Shown here: piece by piece, positions 18,970 through 28,143 of the stretch
Position numbering within the stretch: the stretch's first letter is position 1
Layout of the letters: every line of letters begins with the position of its first letter
Assembly (NCBI RefSeq): GCF_029854215.1
Contig: NZ_CP122961.1
Span: 1,798,001 to 1,862,000, forward strand
Source of the DNA: Halomonas alkaliantarctica
GTDB taxonomy: Bacteria; Pseudomonadota; Gammaproteobacteria; Pseudomonadales; Halomonadaceae
Direction: 5' to 3'
DNA: 64,000 nucleotides
The notes under the pieces: generated by a model
Database searches by the model: none
What the model was told of the DNA's origin: nothing
Seen by the model: only the letters and a program-made list of their open reading frames with translations
Made by a program: the position numbers and the translations under genes

Positions 18970-19006
18970 CTTTCGTTTACGAAAGGCTAGTTGATCGTTT
19001 GCGAAC
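18970..19006 (-). promoter_or_regulatory. Two candidate GlpR operators upstream of the glp transport operon
   Basis: CTTTCGTTTACGAAAG at 18970-18985 is a perfect 7-base inverted repeat with a 2-base centre. GATCGTTTGCGAAC at 18993-19006 repeats the core TCGTTTRCGA. The two centres are 22 bases apart, about two helical turns. The half-site CGAAAG recurs before glpK and, as CGAAAA, before glpR. This points to GlpR as the ligand, by inference; no other DNA-binding gene is in the module. Confidence 0.6.
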
Positions 19007-19061
19007 TTGCAACGCGTTTTTACTTCATGGGTCTACGCATTTAGGCGTAGAAAGTGAACAC

Positions 19062-19095
19062 AAAAAAGCCGACTCCTGCGTGCCAGGAGTCGGCT
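19062..19095 (-). terminator. Terminator after fadE
   Basis: AGCCGACTCCTG (19067-19078) pairs with CAGGAGTCGGCT (19084-19095). The run of A at 19062-19067 becomes a T-tract in the minus-strand transcript. Confidence 0.88.
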
Positions 19096-19127
19096 GTCAT
19101 TACAGCTAACACTTTGAAAAGTAAGTA

Positions 19128-21614
19128 TTACTTAACGTTTTCCTCGGCCTGCTTTGGTGCTGGCGCCGGTGTTGAGTTGTGATCGATCAGCGTGGATTTA
19201 TCCTTGGCAAAGGCATCGTAGGCGAAATCGTCCACGGTGAGCATTTCCAGAACTTCGACCTCGAAGGTGCGCATGAACTCGGCGTCCTCGGCACTGATCA
19301 GGCCTTTTTCCAGGCCAGCCTCAACGCGTGCTTCAGGGTGCAGTGCCGTCTGCGGTAGCTCGCCTTTGGCATAAGCCTTGTTCAGCGTGCGGTAGATCGC
19401 CTCGGCGCGGTCATAATCGACCAGCAGGGCGTTGTAGCGTGCCAGCGGGTTGCGCTGTTCACCGTCGTCCGCATCCCAGGTGTTTTCCAGTAGCTTGGTA
19501 CGCAGGGCGCTGTGCGTAGAAACGCGCTTAGCGATATCACGCGCCAGGTCGTCGTGGGGTTTGTTCCAGCGGCGGCCGGTGGGCATCACTACGGCGTTTA
19601 GCGTTTTGCCTAAAGCACGGTTGGGTAGATTATCAAAAATCTCCACGAACGCCTGTTCGGCACGCTGGAGCAGGAAACGACAGCTGTAATGCAGCAGCGC
19701 TTCTTCGCCCTCTACTTTACTGCCCGCTTGCCACTGCTTGAGCACCATGGAGGTCAGGTAGAGGTTAGACAGCACATCACCCAGCCGCGCAGAGATCATT
19801 TCGCGTTTCTTCAGCGCTGAGCCAAGGCTTGCCATGGCGGCGTCGGCACATAGGCCAAAGCCAGCGGAAAGGTGGGCAATATCCTGGGCATAGACAGCCG
19901 CAGGGCCATCGAAGGGTACGCTGGCTTTACCGATGCCAAAGCCGAGGGTAAAGGCCCGCGCGGCGTTGCCAAAGATCAGGCCTGCGTGACCGAAGAAGGC
20001 TTTATCGAACGCCTTCATGTCGTTGGCATCCTTGGCGGCCAACTCATCAAGTACGTAAGGGTGGCAGCGGATCGCGCCCTGACCGAAGATCATCAGGTTG
20101 CGGGTCATGATGTTGGCACCTTCCACGGTGATCGCCACCGGATTGGCGCTATAGCCGATACCGAGGTAGTTGCGCGGGCCAAGGGTAACCGCCTTGCCGC
20201 CGTGAACATCCATGGCGTCACTGAGCAGTACACGCTGGAACTCGGTCAACTGGCTTTTCAGAATCGCCGAGGGTACCGCAGGCTTTTCGCCGTGGTCGAT
20301 CATATTGGCGGTTTGATAAACGGTAGCCTGGGAAATATAGGCAAGCGCTGCCATGCGGGCGAGGGGCTCTTGCACACCTTCCATCTCGGCCACCGGCACG
20401 TTGAACTGGCGACGAACGCGGGTGAAGCCGCCGCTCCAGCCCAGGGCGTAACGCGCGGTGCCAGTCGCGCCTGAGGGCAGGGTGATGCAGCGACCAATAG
20501 AAAGGCACTCAACCAGCATCCGCCAGCCTTGGCCGATCATGTCCGGGCCGCCAATGATGGTGTCCAGCGGCACAAAGACATCTTTACCAATGATCGGGCC
20601 GTTCATAAACGGGCTGCCGATGGGGTGGTGGCGTCGGCCAATTTCCATGCCGTCGGTATCGCGTGGGATCAACGCCAGAGTAATACCGCGATCTTCTTCG
20701 TCACCGAGCAATTTTTCCGGGTCAAACAGGCGGAAGGCAAGGCCGACCACAGTGGCGATAGGTGCCAGGGTGATCCAGCGTTTTTCGAAGTTAAGACGCA
20801 GGCCAAGCACTTCTTCGCCGTTAATGGTTTGCTTGCACACTACGCCGGTATCGGGCAGCGAAGTGGCATCAGACCCTGCACGAGGGCCGGTGAGGCCAAA
20901 GCAGGGGATCTCACGGCCATCGGATAAGCGCGGCAGGTAGTGGTCTTTCTGCTCTTGGGTACCGTATTTAAGTAGCAGCTCGCCAGGGCCGAGGGAGTTG
21001 GGTACGCCCACAGTGACCATCAGGGTTTCATTGGCGGAGAGCTTTTGCAGCACCATGGACTGCGCTTTAGCTGAGAAGCCAAGGCCGCCGTACTCCTTCG
21101 GAATAATCATGCCGAAGAAGCCTTCTGTTTTCAGGAAGTCCCACAGCTGCTGGGGCAGGTCGGCGCGCTCTTGGGCGATATCCCAGGCGTTGCACATGCC
21201 AGCGGCTTTCGCACACTGATTGGCTAGGAAGGCTTTTTCATCGTCGCGTAGACCATCGTCTTTAAAGGCGAGCAGCTTTTCCCACTGGGGCTTGCCTGAA
21301 AATAGTTCGCCGTCCCAGGAAACGCTACCTGCTTCCAGAGCCGTGCGCTCGGTGGCGGAAACCTTGGGGGCGACTTTCTTAAAGGTGGCGAATAAGCGCG
21401 GCGTGAGCCACTTGCGGCGCAGTGCGGGCAAGCCAGCTACTGCCACGGCTGCTGCGCCAATCAGCAGCAGAACACCAATGACTTCCGCGTCAAACAGCAG
21501 GCCAACAAGGCCCAATACGCCAAGCACCGCTAGTGCCGCTGGGGCACCTGCTTCGCGACGCATTACGACGAGCAAGCCAGCAATGGCGAGCACGATAAGG
21601 AGTAGGGTGAGCAT
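19128..21614 (-). CDS. fadE: Acyl-CoA dehydrogenase, FadE type
   Basis: First oxidation step of fatty-acid beta-oxidation: acyl-CoA to trans-2-enoyl-CoA with FAD. The 828-residue length is that of the large, membrane-anchored FadE family (E. coli 814), not of the 380-residue short enzymes. Two N-terminal hydrophobic segments (residues 1-20 and 27-65) are followed by the dehydrogenase core. The core carries FFGMIIPKEYGGLGFSAKA, GLTGPRAGSDATSLPD, KRWITLAPIATVVGLAFRL, and ILKSQLTEFQRVLLSDAMD before the extended C-terminal domain. Monocistronic, with its own terminator. A TetR-type operator candidate lies about 90 bases upstream. Confidence 0.93.
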   Translation of the reverse strand: MLTLLLIVLAIAGLLVVMRREAGAPAALAVLGVLGLVGLLFDAEVIGVLLLIGAAAVAVAGLPALRRKWLTPRLFATFKKVAPKVSATERTALEAGSVSWDGELFSGKPQWEKLLAFKDDGLRDDEKAFLANQCAKAAGMCNAWDIAQERADLPQQLWDFLKTEGFFGMIIPKEYGGLGFSAKAQSMVLQKLSANETLMVTVGVPNSLGPGELLLKYGTQEQKDHYLPRLSDGREIPCFGLTGPRAGSDATSLPDTGVVCKQTINGEEVLGLRLNFEKRWITLAPIATVVGLAFRLFDPEKLLGDEEDRGITLALIPRDTDGMEIGRRHHPIGSPFMNGPIIGKDVFVPLDTIIGGPDMIGQGWRMLVECLSIGRCITLPSGATGTARYALGWSGGFTRVRRQFNVPVAEMEGVQEPLARMAALAYISQATVYQTANMIDHGEKPAVPSAILKSQLTEFQRVLLSDAMDVHGGKAVTLGPRNYLGIGYSANPVAITVEGANIMTRNLMIFGQGAIRCHPYVLDELAAKDANDMKAFDKAFFGHAGLIFGNAARAFTLGFGIGKASVPFDGPAAVYAQDIAHLSAGFGLCADAAMASLGSALKKREMISARLGDVLSNLYLTSMVLKQWQAGSKVEGEEALLHYSCRFLLQRAEQAFVEIFDNLPNRALGKTLNAVVMPTGRRWNKPHDDLARDIAKRVSTHSALRTKLLENTWDADDGEQRNPLARYNALLVDYDRAEAIYRTLNKAYAKGELPQTALHPEARVEAGLEKGLISAEDAEFMRTFEVEVLEMLTVDDFAYDAFAKDKSTLIDHNSTPAPAPKQAEENVK

Positions 21615-21698
21615 AGAGTCTCTCTCTGTTGTTGGCCTTTATTGCTGGCCAGCTGTTGTTAGATAAATCTGAGTCAGAAACGGCAACAAAACCGTTAA

Positions 21699-21714
21699 TC
21701 GAACACTTGTTTGA
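21699..21714 (-). promoter_or_regulatory. Candidate PsrA/FadR-like operator before fadE
   Basis: TCGAACACTTGTTTGA is an imperfect inverted repeat of the form CGAAC-N4-GTTTG. It partly matches the PsrA consensus (GAAAC-N4-GTTTC). PsrA controls fatty-acid oxidation in pseudomonads, so the location fits, but the match is incomplete. Confidence 0.35.
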
Positions 21715-21784
21715 ATATTGGCAGATGGAAGCCGCCTCGTGCAAGTATTTAGGCATGTTTAACGCTGCTAATGCGAGGCGCTCA

Positions 21785-21819
21785 TAAAAAAAACGCCATG
21801 GCGGCAGGCCATGGCGTTT
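21785..21819 (-). terminator. Terminator after betA
   Basis: AAACGCCATGGC (21791-21802) pairs with GCCATGGCGTTT (21808-21819). The preceding A-run gives the U-tract of the minus-strand betIBA transcript. Confidence 0.88.
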
Positions 21820-21842
21820 GGAGTGGTAAACCGAGTAAATGT

Positions 21843-23516
21843 TCAGGCGCGTTTGGCCGGAGCGCCGTTAGCTATATAGTAGTCGACGCTGGCGCGTGGG
21901 GGCGGCTCGTGACCTTTGATACGGTCGGCGATTTTTTCGGCCAGCATAATAGTGGGCGCATTCAAGTTGCCGGTAGGAATCACCGGGAATAGTGAAGCGT
22001 CTACGACGCGAAGACCTTCAATTCCATGCACGCGACCCTGGCCGTCGGTGACGGCCATTTCACCCTCTCCCATGCGGCAGCTACCGCAGGGGTGGTAGGC
22101 AGTTTCGGCGTGCTGTTTGACGAAGGTGTCGAGCTCGTCATCCGACTGTACGTCGGGCCCTGGTGCTATCTCGCGACCACGATATTTATCAAACGCTGGT
22201 TGGGCGATGATATCGCGGGTGAGGCGTATGGCGTCGCGGAATTCCTGCCAATCTTTGTTTTTGGCCATGTAGTTGAACAGAATGCTGGGCGCGGCGTGTG
22301 GATCCTTTGACGTCAGGCGGATACGTCCGCGGCTTTCGGAACGCATGGAACCAACGTGGGCTTGGAAACCATGGGCCTGTACCGCACTCTTGCCGTTGTA
22401 GCTAATGGCGATGGGCAGGAAGTGATACTGCAGATTAGGCCACTCTTCTTCGTCGCGGCTGCGGATAAAGCCACAGGATTCAAACTGGTTGCTGGCGCCG
22501 ACGCCGGTACCATTAAACAGCCACTCGGCGCCAATTTTGGGCTGGTTATACCACTTCAGCGCTGGGTAGAGTGAAATAGGCTCTTTGCACTCGTACTGGA
22601 TGTACATCTCCAGGTGATCCTGGAGGTTTTCTCCCACGCCGGGCAGGGCGTGCACCGTCTCGATACCCAGTTCCTTCAGCAGTTCAGGGTTGCCGATGCC
22701 AGAGCGCTGCAGAATTTGCGGCGAGGCGATAGCGCCCCCACACAGAATTACTTCGCGGCGCACATAGGCCTGCTGTTTTTCGCCTTTCTGCTCATAGCGA
22801 ACGCCCACCGCCCGTTTACCTTCAAACTCGATCACGTCGGTAACGGCATGCGTTTCGATGGTGAGGTTGTGGCGCTGTTTGGCGGTGTCCAGGTAACCGC
22901 GGGCCGTTGATGCACGGCGGCCTTTGGGCGTAACGAAGCGATCCATAGGGCCGAAGCCCTCTTGCTGGTAGCCGTTAACGTCTTCTGTTTCCGGGTAGCC
23001 AGCCTGCTTACCGGCTTCAATAAAGGTGCGGTATAGCGGGTTATTATCCGCTTTGGGCGTGGCCACGCTGACCGGGCCGTCGCCGCCATGGTAGCTGTTG
23101 GCGCCGATGTCGCGGGTTTCGCACTTTTTGAAGTAGGGCAGACAGTTTAAGTAATCCCAATCTTCAAGCCCCGGCTGTTTGGCCCAGTTGTCGTAATCGA
23201 GTGCATTGCCGCGGATATAGCACATGCCGTTAATTAATGAGGAGCCGCCAAGGCCTTTACCGCGGCCACACTCCATGCGGCGACCATCCATATGCGGCTC
23301 GGGGTCGGTTTCAAACGCCCAGTTGTAGCGCTTGCCCTGTAGTGGGTAAGCCAAGGCGGCGGGCATTTGGGTGCGGAAATCGAAGCGATAATCCGGCCCA
23401 CCCGCTTCTAACAGCAGTACGCTGACGCTGCTGTCTTCGGTGAGGCGAGTAGCGAGCACGTTGCCCGCCGAGCCTGCGCCGATAATGATGTAATCAAATT
23501 CGCGTGGTTGAGGCAT
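21843..23516 (-). CDS. betA: Choline dehydrogenase
   Basis: Oxidises choline to betaine aldehyde (and on to glycine betaine), passing electrons to the membrane chain. The 557-residue GMC oxidoreductase has the FAD-binding motif [21 protein letters not shown] at residues 8-28. It also has the GMC blocks [20 protein letters not shown] and [16 protein letters not shown], and the C-terminal catalytic region [12 protein letters not shown] with His-Asn ([22 protein letters not shown]). It lies 9 bases behind betB and is the last gene of the operon. Confidence 0.95.
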   Translation of the reverse strand: MPQPREFDYIIIGAGSAGNVLATRLTEDSSVSVLLLEAGGPDYRFDFRTQMPAALAYPLQGKRYNWAFETDPEPHMDGRRMECGRGKGLGGSSLINGMCYIRGNALDYDNWAKQPGLEDWDYLNCLPYFKKCETRDIGANSYHGGDGPVSVATPKADNNPLYRTFIEAGKQAGYPETEDVNGYQQEGFGPMDRFVTPKGRRASTARGYLDTAKQRHNLTIETHAVTDVIEFEGKRAVGVRYEQKGEKQQAYVRREVILCGGAIASPQILQRSGIGNPELLKELGIETVHALPGVGENLQDHLEMYIQYECKEPISLYPALKWYNQPKIGAEWLFNGTGVGASNQFESCGFIRSRDEEEWPNLQYHFLPIAISYNGKSAVQAHGFQAHVGSMRSESRGRIRLTSKDPHAAPSILFNYMAKNKDWQEFRDAIRLTRDIIAQPAFDKYRGREIAPGPDVQSDDELDTFVKQHAETAYHPCGSCRMGEGEMAVTDGQGRVHGIEGLRVVDASLFPVIPTGNLNAPTIMLAEKIADRIKGHEPPPRASVDYYIANGAPAKRA

Positions 23517-23525
23517 AAAAACTCC

Positions 23526-24995
23526 TTAAAACACCGACTCAAACGGGCCCATTTCAATCTGTACGGACTTGGTTTGGGTATAGTGATTAAGTGTCTCGAT
23601 ACCGTTTTCACGACCAATGCCAGACTCTTTGTAACCGCCTACCGGCATTTCGGAAGGTGACTCGCCCCAGGTGTTGATCCAGCAAATACCCGCTTCCAGC
23701 TGGTGAATCACGCGGTGGGCGCGGTTCAGGCTTTCGCTGAAGACACCGGCGGCCAGGCCGTAGGTGGTGTCATTGGCGCGGCGAATGACTTCTGCTTCGT
23801 CATCAAAGGCGAGTACCGACATCACTGGGCCAAAGATCTCTTCGCGCACGATACGCATCTCATCAGTGCAGTCGGTAAACACGGTGGGGGCGGCCCAGGC
23901 GCCATCGGCAAAGCTACCTGTGTTCCAGTCGTCGCCACCCACGAGCAGGCGAGCGCCTTGCTCTTTGCCCAGGTCAATATAGGAGAGCACTTTCTCCTGA
24001 TGCTCAAAGCTGACCAGGGGGCCAAAGTTGACGCTGGGATCCATTGGGTCGCCTGCTTTGATGCGCTTAACGCGCTCTACCAGCTTGGCTTCAAAGGCCT
24101 CTTTAACGCTGCGTTCAACAAATACCCGCGTGCCATTGGTGCAAATTTGGCCGCTGGAGTAGAAGTTGGCCATCATGGCGGCATCAGCAGCGCGATCAAG
24201 ATCAGCATCTGCAAAGACCAGTAGCGGAGATTTGCCGCCCAGTTCCATGGTGACGTCTTTGAGCGTAGAGCTAGCGGCGGCGGCCATGACTTTTTTGCCG
24301 GTGCCGGCTTCGCCAGTGAACGAGACTTTAGCGATGCCGGGGTGCCCGGTAAGCATGGAGCCTACACGGCCGTCTCCCTGCACTACGTTAAAGACGCCGT
24401 TAGGTAGTCCAGCCTCGGTGAATATTTCCGCCAGTTTCATCACGGTGAGTGGGGTAACTTCGCTGGGCTTAAACACCACCGCGTTGCCTGCCGCCAGCGC
24501 CGGGGCGGCTTTCCAGCAGGCAATTTGAATCGGGTAATTCCAGGCGCCAATCGCGCCAATCACGCCCAACGGCTCACGGCGGGTGTACACAAATGAGCTA
24601 TCGCGCAGGGGAATCTGGCTACCTTCAATAGCAGGCGCCAAACCAGCGTAGTACTCCAACGCATCCGCGCCGGTAACGATATCGACACTGGCGGTTTCGC
24701 TGATCGGCTTACCGGTATTGCGGGTTTCAAGCTCGGCAAGCTCGTCGTTGCGCTCTCTTAATAGCGCAACGGCGCGCAGCATGATGCGTGAACGCTCCAT
24801 GCCGCTCATCGCGGCCCACTCGCGTTGGCCGCGATGGGCTGCGGCGACCGCGGTGTCAACATCCGCTTGACTGGCTTGGCCGATAGTGGCCAGCAGGCTG
24901 CCATCGAAGGGGTTGGTAACGGTAAAAGTATCGCCTGAAGTGGCGGCTACCTGGCGACCATCAATATAAAGTGGCTGTACGTCTTGAGCGGCCAT
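23526..24995 (-). CDS. betB: Betaine aldehyde dehydrogenase
   Basis: NAD(P)-dependent oxidation of betaine aldehyde to glycine betaine, the compatible solute. The 489-residue ALDH carries the catalytic glutamate in [17 protein letters not shown] and the catalytic cysteine in [15 protein letters not shown]. The binding block [19 protein letters not shown] and the C-terminal [11 protein letters not shown] are also present. The start at 24995 is chosen because GGAGGAGA lies just upstream. A longer frame to 25118 would overlap betI by about 95 bases and is rejected. Confidence 0.95.
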   Translation of the reverse strand: MAAQDVQPLYIDGRQVAATSGDTFTVTNPFDGSLLATIGQASQADVDTAVAAAHRGQREWAAMSGMERSRIMLRAVALLRERNDELAELETRNTGKPISETASVDIVTGADALEYYAGLAPAIEGSQIPLRDSSFVYTRREPLGVIGAIGAWNYPIQIACWKAAPALAAGNAVVFKPSEVTPLTVMKLAEIFTEAGLPNGVFNVVQGDGRVGSMLTGHPGIAKVSFTGEAGTGKKVMAAAASSTLKDVTMELGGKSPLLVFADADLDRAADAAMMANFYSSGQICTNGTRVFVERSVKEAFEAKLVERVKRIKAGDPMDPSVNFGPLVSFEHQEKVLSYIDLGKEQGARLLVGGDDWNTGSFADGAWAAPTVFTDCTDEMRIVREEIFGPVMSVLAFDDEAEVIRRANDTTYGLAAGVFSESLNRAHRVIHQLEAGICWINTWGESPSEMPVGGYKESGIGRENGIETLNHYTQTKSVQIEMGPFESVF

Positions 24996-25023
24996 GTAGG
25001 TCTCCTCCAGTAAGGTAATAGAA

Positions 25024-25644
25024 TTAGCTGTAAGTGTTGGATGCAGTCTTTGGGCATCCATAGTGAGCAAAAAGTTGATCGAGATAGGTGTGAGCAAGAA
25101 CGCGTGCTTCTGCAGCATCGAGGCCTTCTGGCGTTAGCGCGCCGCGCAGCCATAGGCCATCAATCATGGCGGCTAAGCCGCGTGCTGCGTTGCGGGCTTC
25201 TGCGCGGGGCATAACACGTCGGAACTGGTGACATAAATTGCTGTAAAGCCGGCGATCATTGACGTTTTGCAGCCGCTGCAGCATAGGTTTATGCATGCTG
25301 CTGGCCCAGAACGCTAACCACGTCTTGGCGGCGGGGCCGGTGACTTGGGTGCGGTCAAAGTTGCCCTCAATAATGGCACCGATCTGGGCGCGGGGAGAGT
25401 CGTCTTCCAACGCATAGCGACGAACCGCAACGGCTCTAGAAAGGTCGGTCAGGATTTGCCGCATCGTCGCTTCGAGCAGGCCATCCTTGCCGCCAAAGTA
25501 GTGACTGATAATGCCCGCTGAAACACCCGCATGGCGCGCAATGCGCATCACGGTGGTTTCAGCCAGGCCGACCTCATCAATGGCTGCCATGGTCGCATTA
25601 ATTAACTGCTGGCGGCGTATCGGTTCCATTCCCACCTTTGGCAC
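25024..25644 (-). CDS. betI: TetR-family repressor of choline-betaine genes
   Basis: A 206-residue repressor that leaves DNA when choline binds. The N-terminus closely follows E. coli BetI ([26 protein letters not shown]), with the helix-turn-helix [23 protein letters not shown] around residues 37-59. The ligand domain includes [15 protein letters not shown] and [10 protein letters not shown] blocks. The start codon is GTG, 8 bases after AGGAGA. It heads betIBA and reads away from choX, with its probable operator between the two genes. Confidence 0.93.
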   Translation of the reverse strand: MPKVGMEPIRRQQLINATMAAIDEVGLAETTVMRIARHAGVSAGIISHYFGGKDGLLEATMRQILTDLSRAVAVRRYALEDDSPRAQIGAIIEGNFDRTQVTGPAAKTWLAFWASSMHKPMLQRLQNVNDRRLYSNLCHQFRRVMPRAEARNAARGLAAMIDGLWLRGALTPEGLDAAEARVLAHTYLDQLFAHYGCPKTASNTYS

Positions 25645-25734
25645 AGCGCTCTCCTAATTCGTTGAATGCCTAACAGGGTCACTGCTTGAAACCCAGGCGT
25701 AGACATGATTACCTAACAATGATGGCATTTTTTT

Positions 25735-25748
25735 ATTGAACGTTCAAT
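25735..25748. promoter_or_regulatory. Probable BetI operator
   Basis: ATTGAACGTTCAAT is a perfect 14-base palindrome in the 226-base spacer between betI and choX. The site bound by E. coli BetI has the same TTGAACGTTCAA core, from memory of that family. Its place suggests that both divergent transcripts are repressed together. Confidence 0.75.
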
Positions 25749-25870
25749 CAATAAAAAGACGCCGATGATTTCTACGCACTGCGACCACGTCACAACTGAG
25801 TGTTCGTATCCATGTTTTGGTAATACGTTTAGCAATACGTATTGGCAATAAGCTTATAAAGGGGACAACA

Positions 25871-26809
25871 ATGATGAGCAGAACTTCTTCACGCTACGCA
25901 GGTGCTTTATTGTTGGCAGCGGGTCTGCCAACGGCGGCTTTTGCAAACGAGTGCAGCAGCGTGCGCTTTGCCGAAGTGGGCTGGACGGATATTACCGCCA
26001 CCACTGCGCTCGCCAGCGAAGTCCTCGAAGGGCTTGGCTATGAGCCCAGTGTCGACACGGTTTCTGTGCCGATTGCCTACGCCGGTATGCGTAACAATGA
26101 CTTCGATGTCTTTTTGGGTAATTGGATGCCGTCGATGGCTTCTATTAGTGACCCCTACATCGAGCGCGGTGAAGTTGAGCGTTTGGCAACCAATCTGGAA
26201 GGGGCGAAGTACACTCTTGCAGTACCCCAATATGTTTATGATGCGGGTGTAACGTCGGTTAACGATTTAGCGGAGCATGCTGATCAGTTTGACCGCAGCG
26301 TACACGGCATAGAAGCGGGCAATGACGGCAACGAGCTAATCGATCAGATGATCGATGACGACGCATACGGATTAGGCGATTGGCAGGTTATTGATTCCAG
26401 TGAAGCGGGAATGCTGGCGGAACTGCGCGCTCGAGTGCCCAATGAGCAGTGGATGGTGTTTTTAGGCTGGGAGCCGCACCCCATGAACTCTAACTTCGAG
26501 ATGGCCTATCTGTCGGATGCCGATGACTATTTCGGCCCAGATTTAGGTGGCGCGACCGTACACACCAATACCCGGGCAGGGTTCGTGGAAGAGTGCCCGA
26601 ACGTAGGTACTTTGCTGCGCAATATGACCTTTACGCTGGAGATGGAAAATCAGCTAATGAGCTCGATCATGGATGATGGTGAAGATCCCCGTGATGCCGC
26701 GCGTGATTACTTGAAGGCCAATGATAGTGTGCTGGACGAGTGGTTAGACGGCGTAACAACTCGTGATGGCGAGCCCGGTTTAGAGGCTGTGCGCGCCGCT
26801 ATTCAGTAA
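25871..26809 (+). CDS. choX: Choline-binding periplasmic protein
   Basis: Periplasmic receptor of a choline ABC importer, 312 residues, with a signal peptide cleaved after ALA-type AAFA (about residue 25). Aligning by spacing to Sinorhizobium ChoX places every choline-box residue. Trp38, Trp85, Tyr114 and Trp200 correspond to Trp43, Trp90, Tyr119 and Trp205. Asp40 and Asn151 correspond to Asp45 and Asn156, which hold the choline hydroxyl. This is stronger evidence for choline than for betaine. The start at 25871 follows AAGGGGAC. No permease or ATPase gene follows; a terminator does, so the subunit is an orphan here and must use a transporter encoded elsewhere. Confidence 0.88.
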   Translation: MMSRTSSRYAGALLLAAGLPTAAFANECSSVRFAEVGWTDITATTALASEVLEGLGYEPSVDTVSVPIAYAGMRNNDFDVFLGNWMPSMASISDPYIERGEVERLATNLEGAKYTLAVPQYVYDAGVTSVNDLAEHADQFDRSVHGIEAGNDGNELIDQMIDDDAYGLGDWQVIDSSEAGMLAELRARVPNEQWMVFLGWEPHPMNSNFEMAYLSDADDYFGPDLGGATVHTNTRAGFVEECPNVGTLLRNMTFTLEMENQLMSSIMDDGEDPRDAARDYLKANDSVLDEWLDGVTTRDGEPGLEAVRAAIQ

Positions 26810-26827
26810 GCTTGTTTCAATGATTGT

Positions 26828-26854
26828 GGCAAGCCGGGATCCGGCTTGCCTTTC
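26828..26854 (+). terminator. Terminator after choX
   Basis: GGCAAGCCGG pairs with CCGGCTTGCC across a GAT loop, followed by TTTC. It ends choX as a single-gene transcript. Confidence 0.82.
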
Positions 26855-26897
26855 GTTATCAAGATAGGCATAATCTGCACCCGTTGATGAGGGAAAA

Positions 26898-26974
26898 GGC
26901 TACGTAGCTCAGCTGGTTAGAGCACATCACTCATAATGATGGGGTCCCCTGTTCAAATCAGGGCGTAGCCACCA
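26898..26974 (+). tRNA. tRNA-Met (CAT), elongator type
   Basis: A 77-base cloverleaf. The acceptor stem GGCTACG/CGTAGCC is a perfect 7 pairs, the anticodon loop is CTCATAA with anticodon CAT, the T-arm contains GTTCAAATC, and CCA is encoded. The first acceptor pair is G-C, unlike initiator tRNA, so it is the elongator Met tRNA (or a tRNA-Ile2 if C34 becomes lysidine). The 4.5S RNA gene follows 44 bases on. Confidence 0.95.
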
Positions 26975-27018
26975 CATCAGCATTAGCACACTCACTTAAT
27001 AACAGAGTGTGCCGTTAT

Positions 27019-27128
27019 GGTGGCCCCTTAGGTCCTCCCGCAACGCTAAACTGCGAACCCCGCCAGGCCCGGAAGGGAGCAACGGTAGTGGTGGCTGCGT
27101 GTGCCGGGATGTGGCTTTTGGGGCCGCC
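27019..27128 (+). ncRNA. ffs: 4.5S signal recognition particle RNA
   Basis: Scaffold RNA that works with Ffh to target membrane proteins. The conserved domain IV is obvious: GTCCTCCCGCAACGC, AGGCCCGGAAGGGAGCAAC and GTGTGCCGGGATGT align with E. coli ffs. The ends GGTGGCCCC and GGGGCCGCC pair, giving a hairpin of about 110 nt. Exact ends are estimated from this pairing. Confidence 0.93.
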
Positions 27129-27387
27129 TCCATTTTGGCGTTTCGAGTCTGTTGTGACATAACCTATTTTTGTAGTAATCCTACGAAATGGGATGGTGTC
27201 ATGTATAGACTTAAGCTCCGTCACCTCCGTTTCAAAAATTCTATAAATTTGTAGCGCAAAACCCATAATAGTAATAACTGCTGAGTCGCTGCAGGCATTT
27301 TATGCATCCGCCATTATCTTTATTCTTTAGTTTTTACCTAGCTGCATAAACAAGGGATCTATATCCCTAGATTAAATATTGAGTTTA

Positions 27388-27756
27388 CTAATCCAATAAA
27401 TATAAAATTATTAATGTTCCAACTCCTGCAGCTCCTAATGCTTCGAGCGTATCTATTAAATCATTTTCAACTATTTTCAATACATTGAAAGAGTAATAGC
27501 GTCCAAGTAACTGCGATATGCCATTTGACGTTAAACTTAATACGGCGATGGTGATCTCGATGTTTTCTATTCCTGTTAACCACAGCAGAGTCGCTAGCAA
27601 AGTAATCAAAACAACGCTGGCTCTAAAGGAAAGCCATTTAGCAGAAGGAAGGGATGTACTGATGCCTCCTACCCAGCCCTCCGAAGTTGCCATTTTTTTG
27701 GATAGAAGCCGTCTCCAAAAACCTTGGCTGGAGTCCAATAAATGCGATAAAACCAT
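27388..27756 (-). CDS. Hypothetical membrane protein
   Basis: 122 residues with probable membrane helices near residues 43-60, 66-84 and 103-121. No family is recognised. No clear ribosome-binding site precedes the ATG. It sits at the left edge of the accessory region, in AT-richer DNA than the core genes. It may be a real small gene or a remnant. Confidence 0.45.
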   Translation of the reverse strand: MVLSHLLDSSQGFWRRLLSKKMATSEGWVGGISTSLPSAKWLSFRASVVLITLLATLLWLTGIENIEITIAVLSLTSNGISQLLGRYYSFNVLKIVENDLIDTLEALGAAGVGTLIILYLLD

Positions 27757-27831
27757 GGGTATACACCAGAATAGTTGAGCAGAGTGGGGAACAGCTTGCC
27801 ATTTAATACTTAACGATCACTTAAGTATTTA

Positions 27832-28065
27832 TTAATTGGCGAGGTGCCGGCACGTGTGGCTAATATCTTTTGACTGCTGGTAAACGTCTGTTGTTACGTT
27901 AAGCAAACCCAGCACGCTGTGAAATAAATTATCGTGCGAGACGGCTTGATCAGAGACTTGGCGTAAGCAGTCCTTATCAAGCCCTTGCTGCTGTGAAAAT
28001 GCGCTGGATAGCCACCAAACAATAGGCCCATGCGCCCGTTCGTCTGGGGGCAATGGCGTAGTCAT
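27832..28065 (-). pseudogene. eptA: C-terminal remnant of a lipid A phosphoethanolamine transferase
   Basis: The 77 codons read like the last part of EptA/PmrC enzymes: PPDERAHGPIVWWLS, LDKDCLRQ, SHDNLFHSVLGLLNV and a final Cys-Arg. The membrane domain, the catalytic threonine and the metal-binding HGSHGP-type region are all missing. The sequence upstream does not encode the expected LYLHG-type block in any frame I checked. It is therefore a deletion remnant of a gene about 540 codons long. Its presence beside a PmrA-like system is consistent with a lost pmrC. Confidence 0.7.
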
Positions 28066-28143
28066 CCTGACGCTTTAACGTCTCAATTACTTGACCCAAG
28101 CAGGTAGAGAAGGAAGCAGAACATTACCTCTATGTGCGTTAAT

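Noticed and set aside
19872..20474. 200-codon plus-strand frame inside fadE
   Set aside because: Antisense shadow of a high-GC gene; no ribosome-binding site or recognisable domain.
24995..25118. Upstream extension of betB by 41 residues
   Set aside because: It would overlap betI by about 95 bases, while a strong GGAGGAGA site supports the start at 24995.
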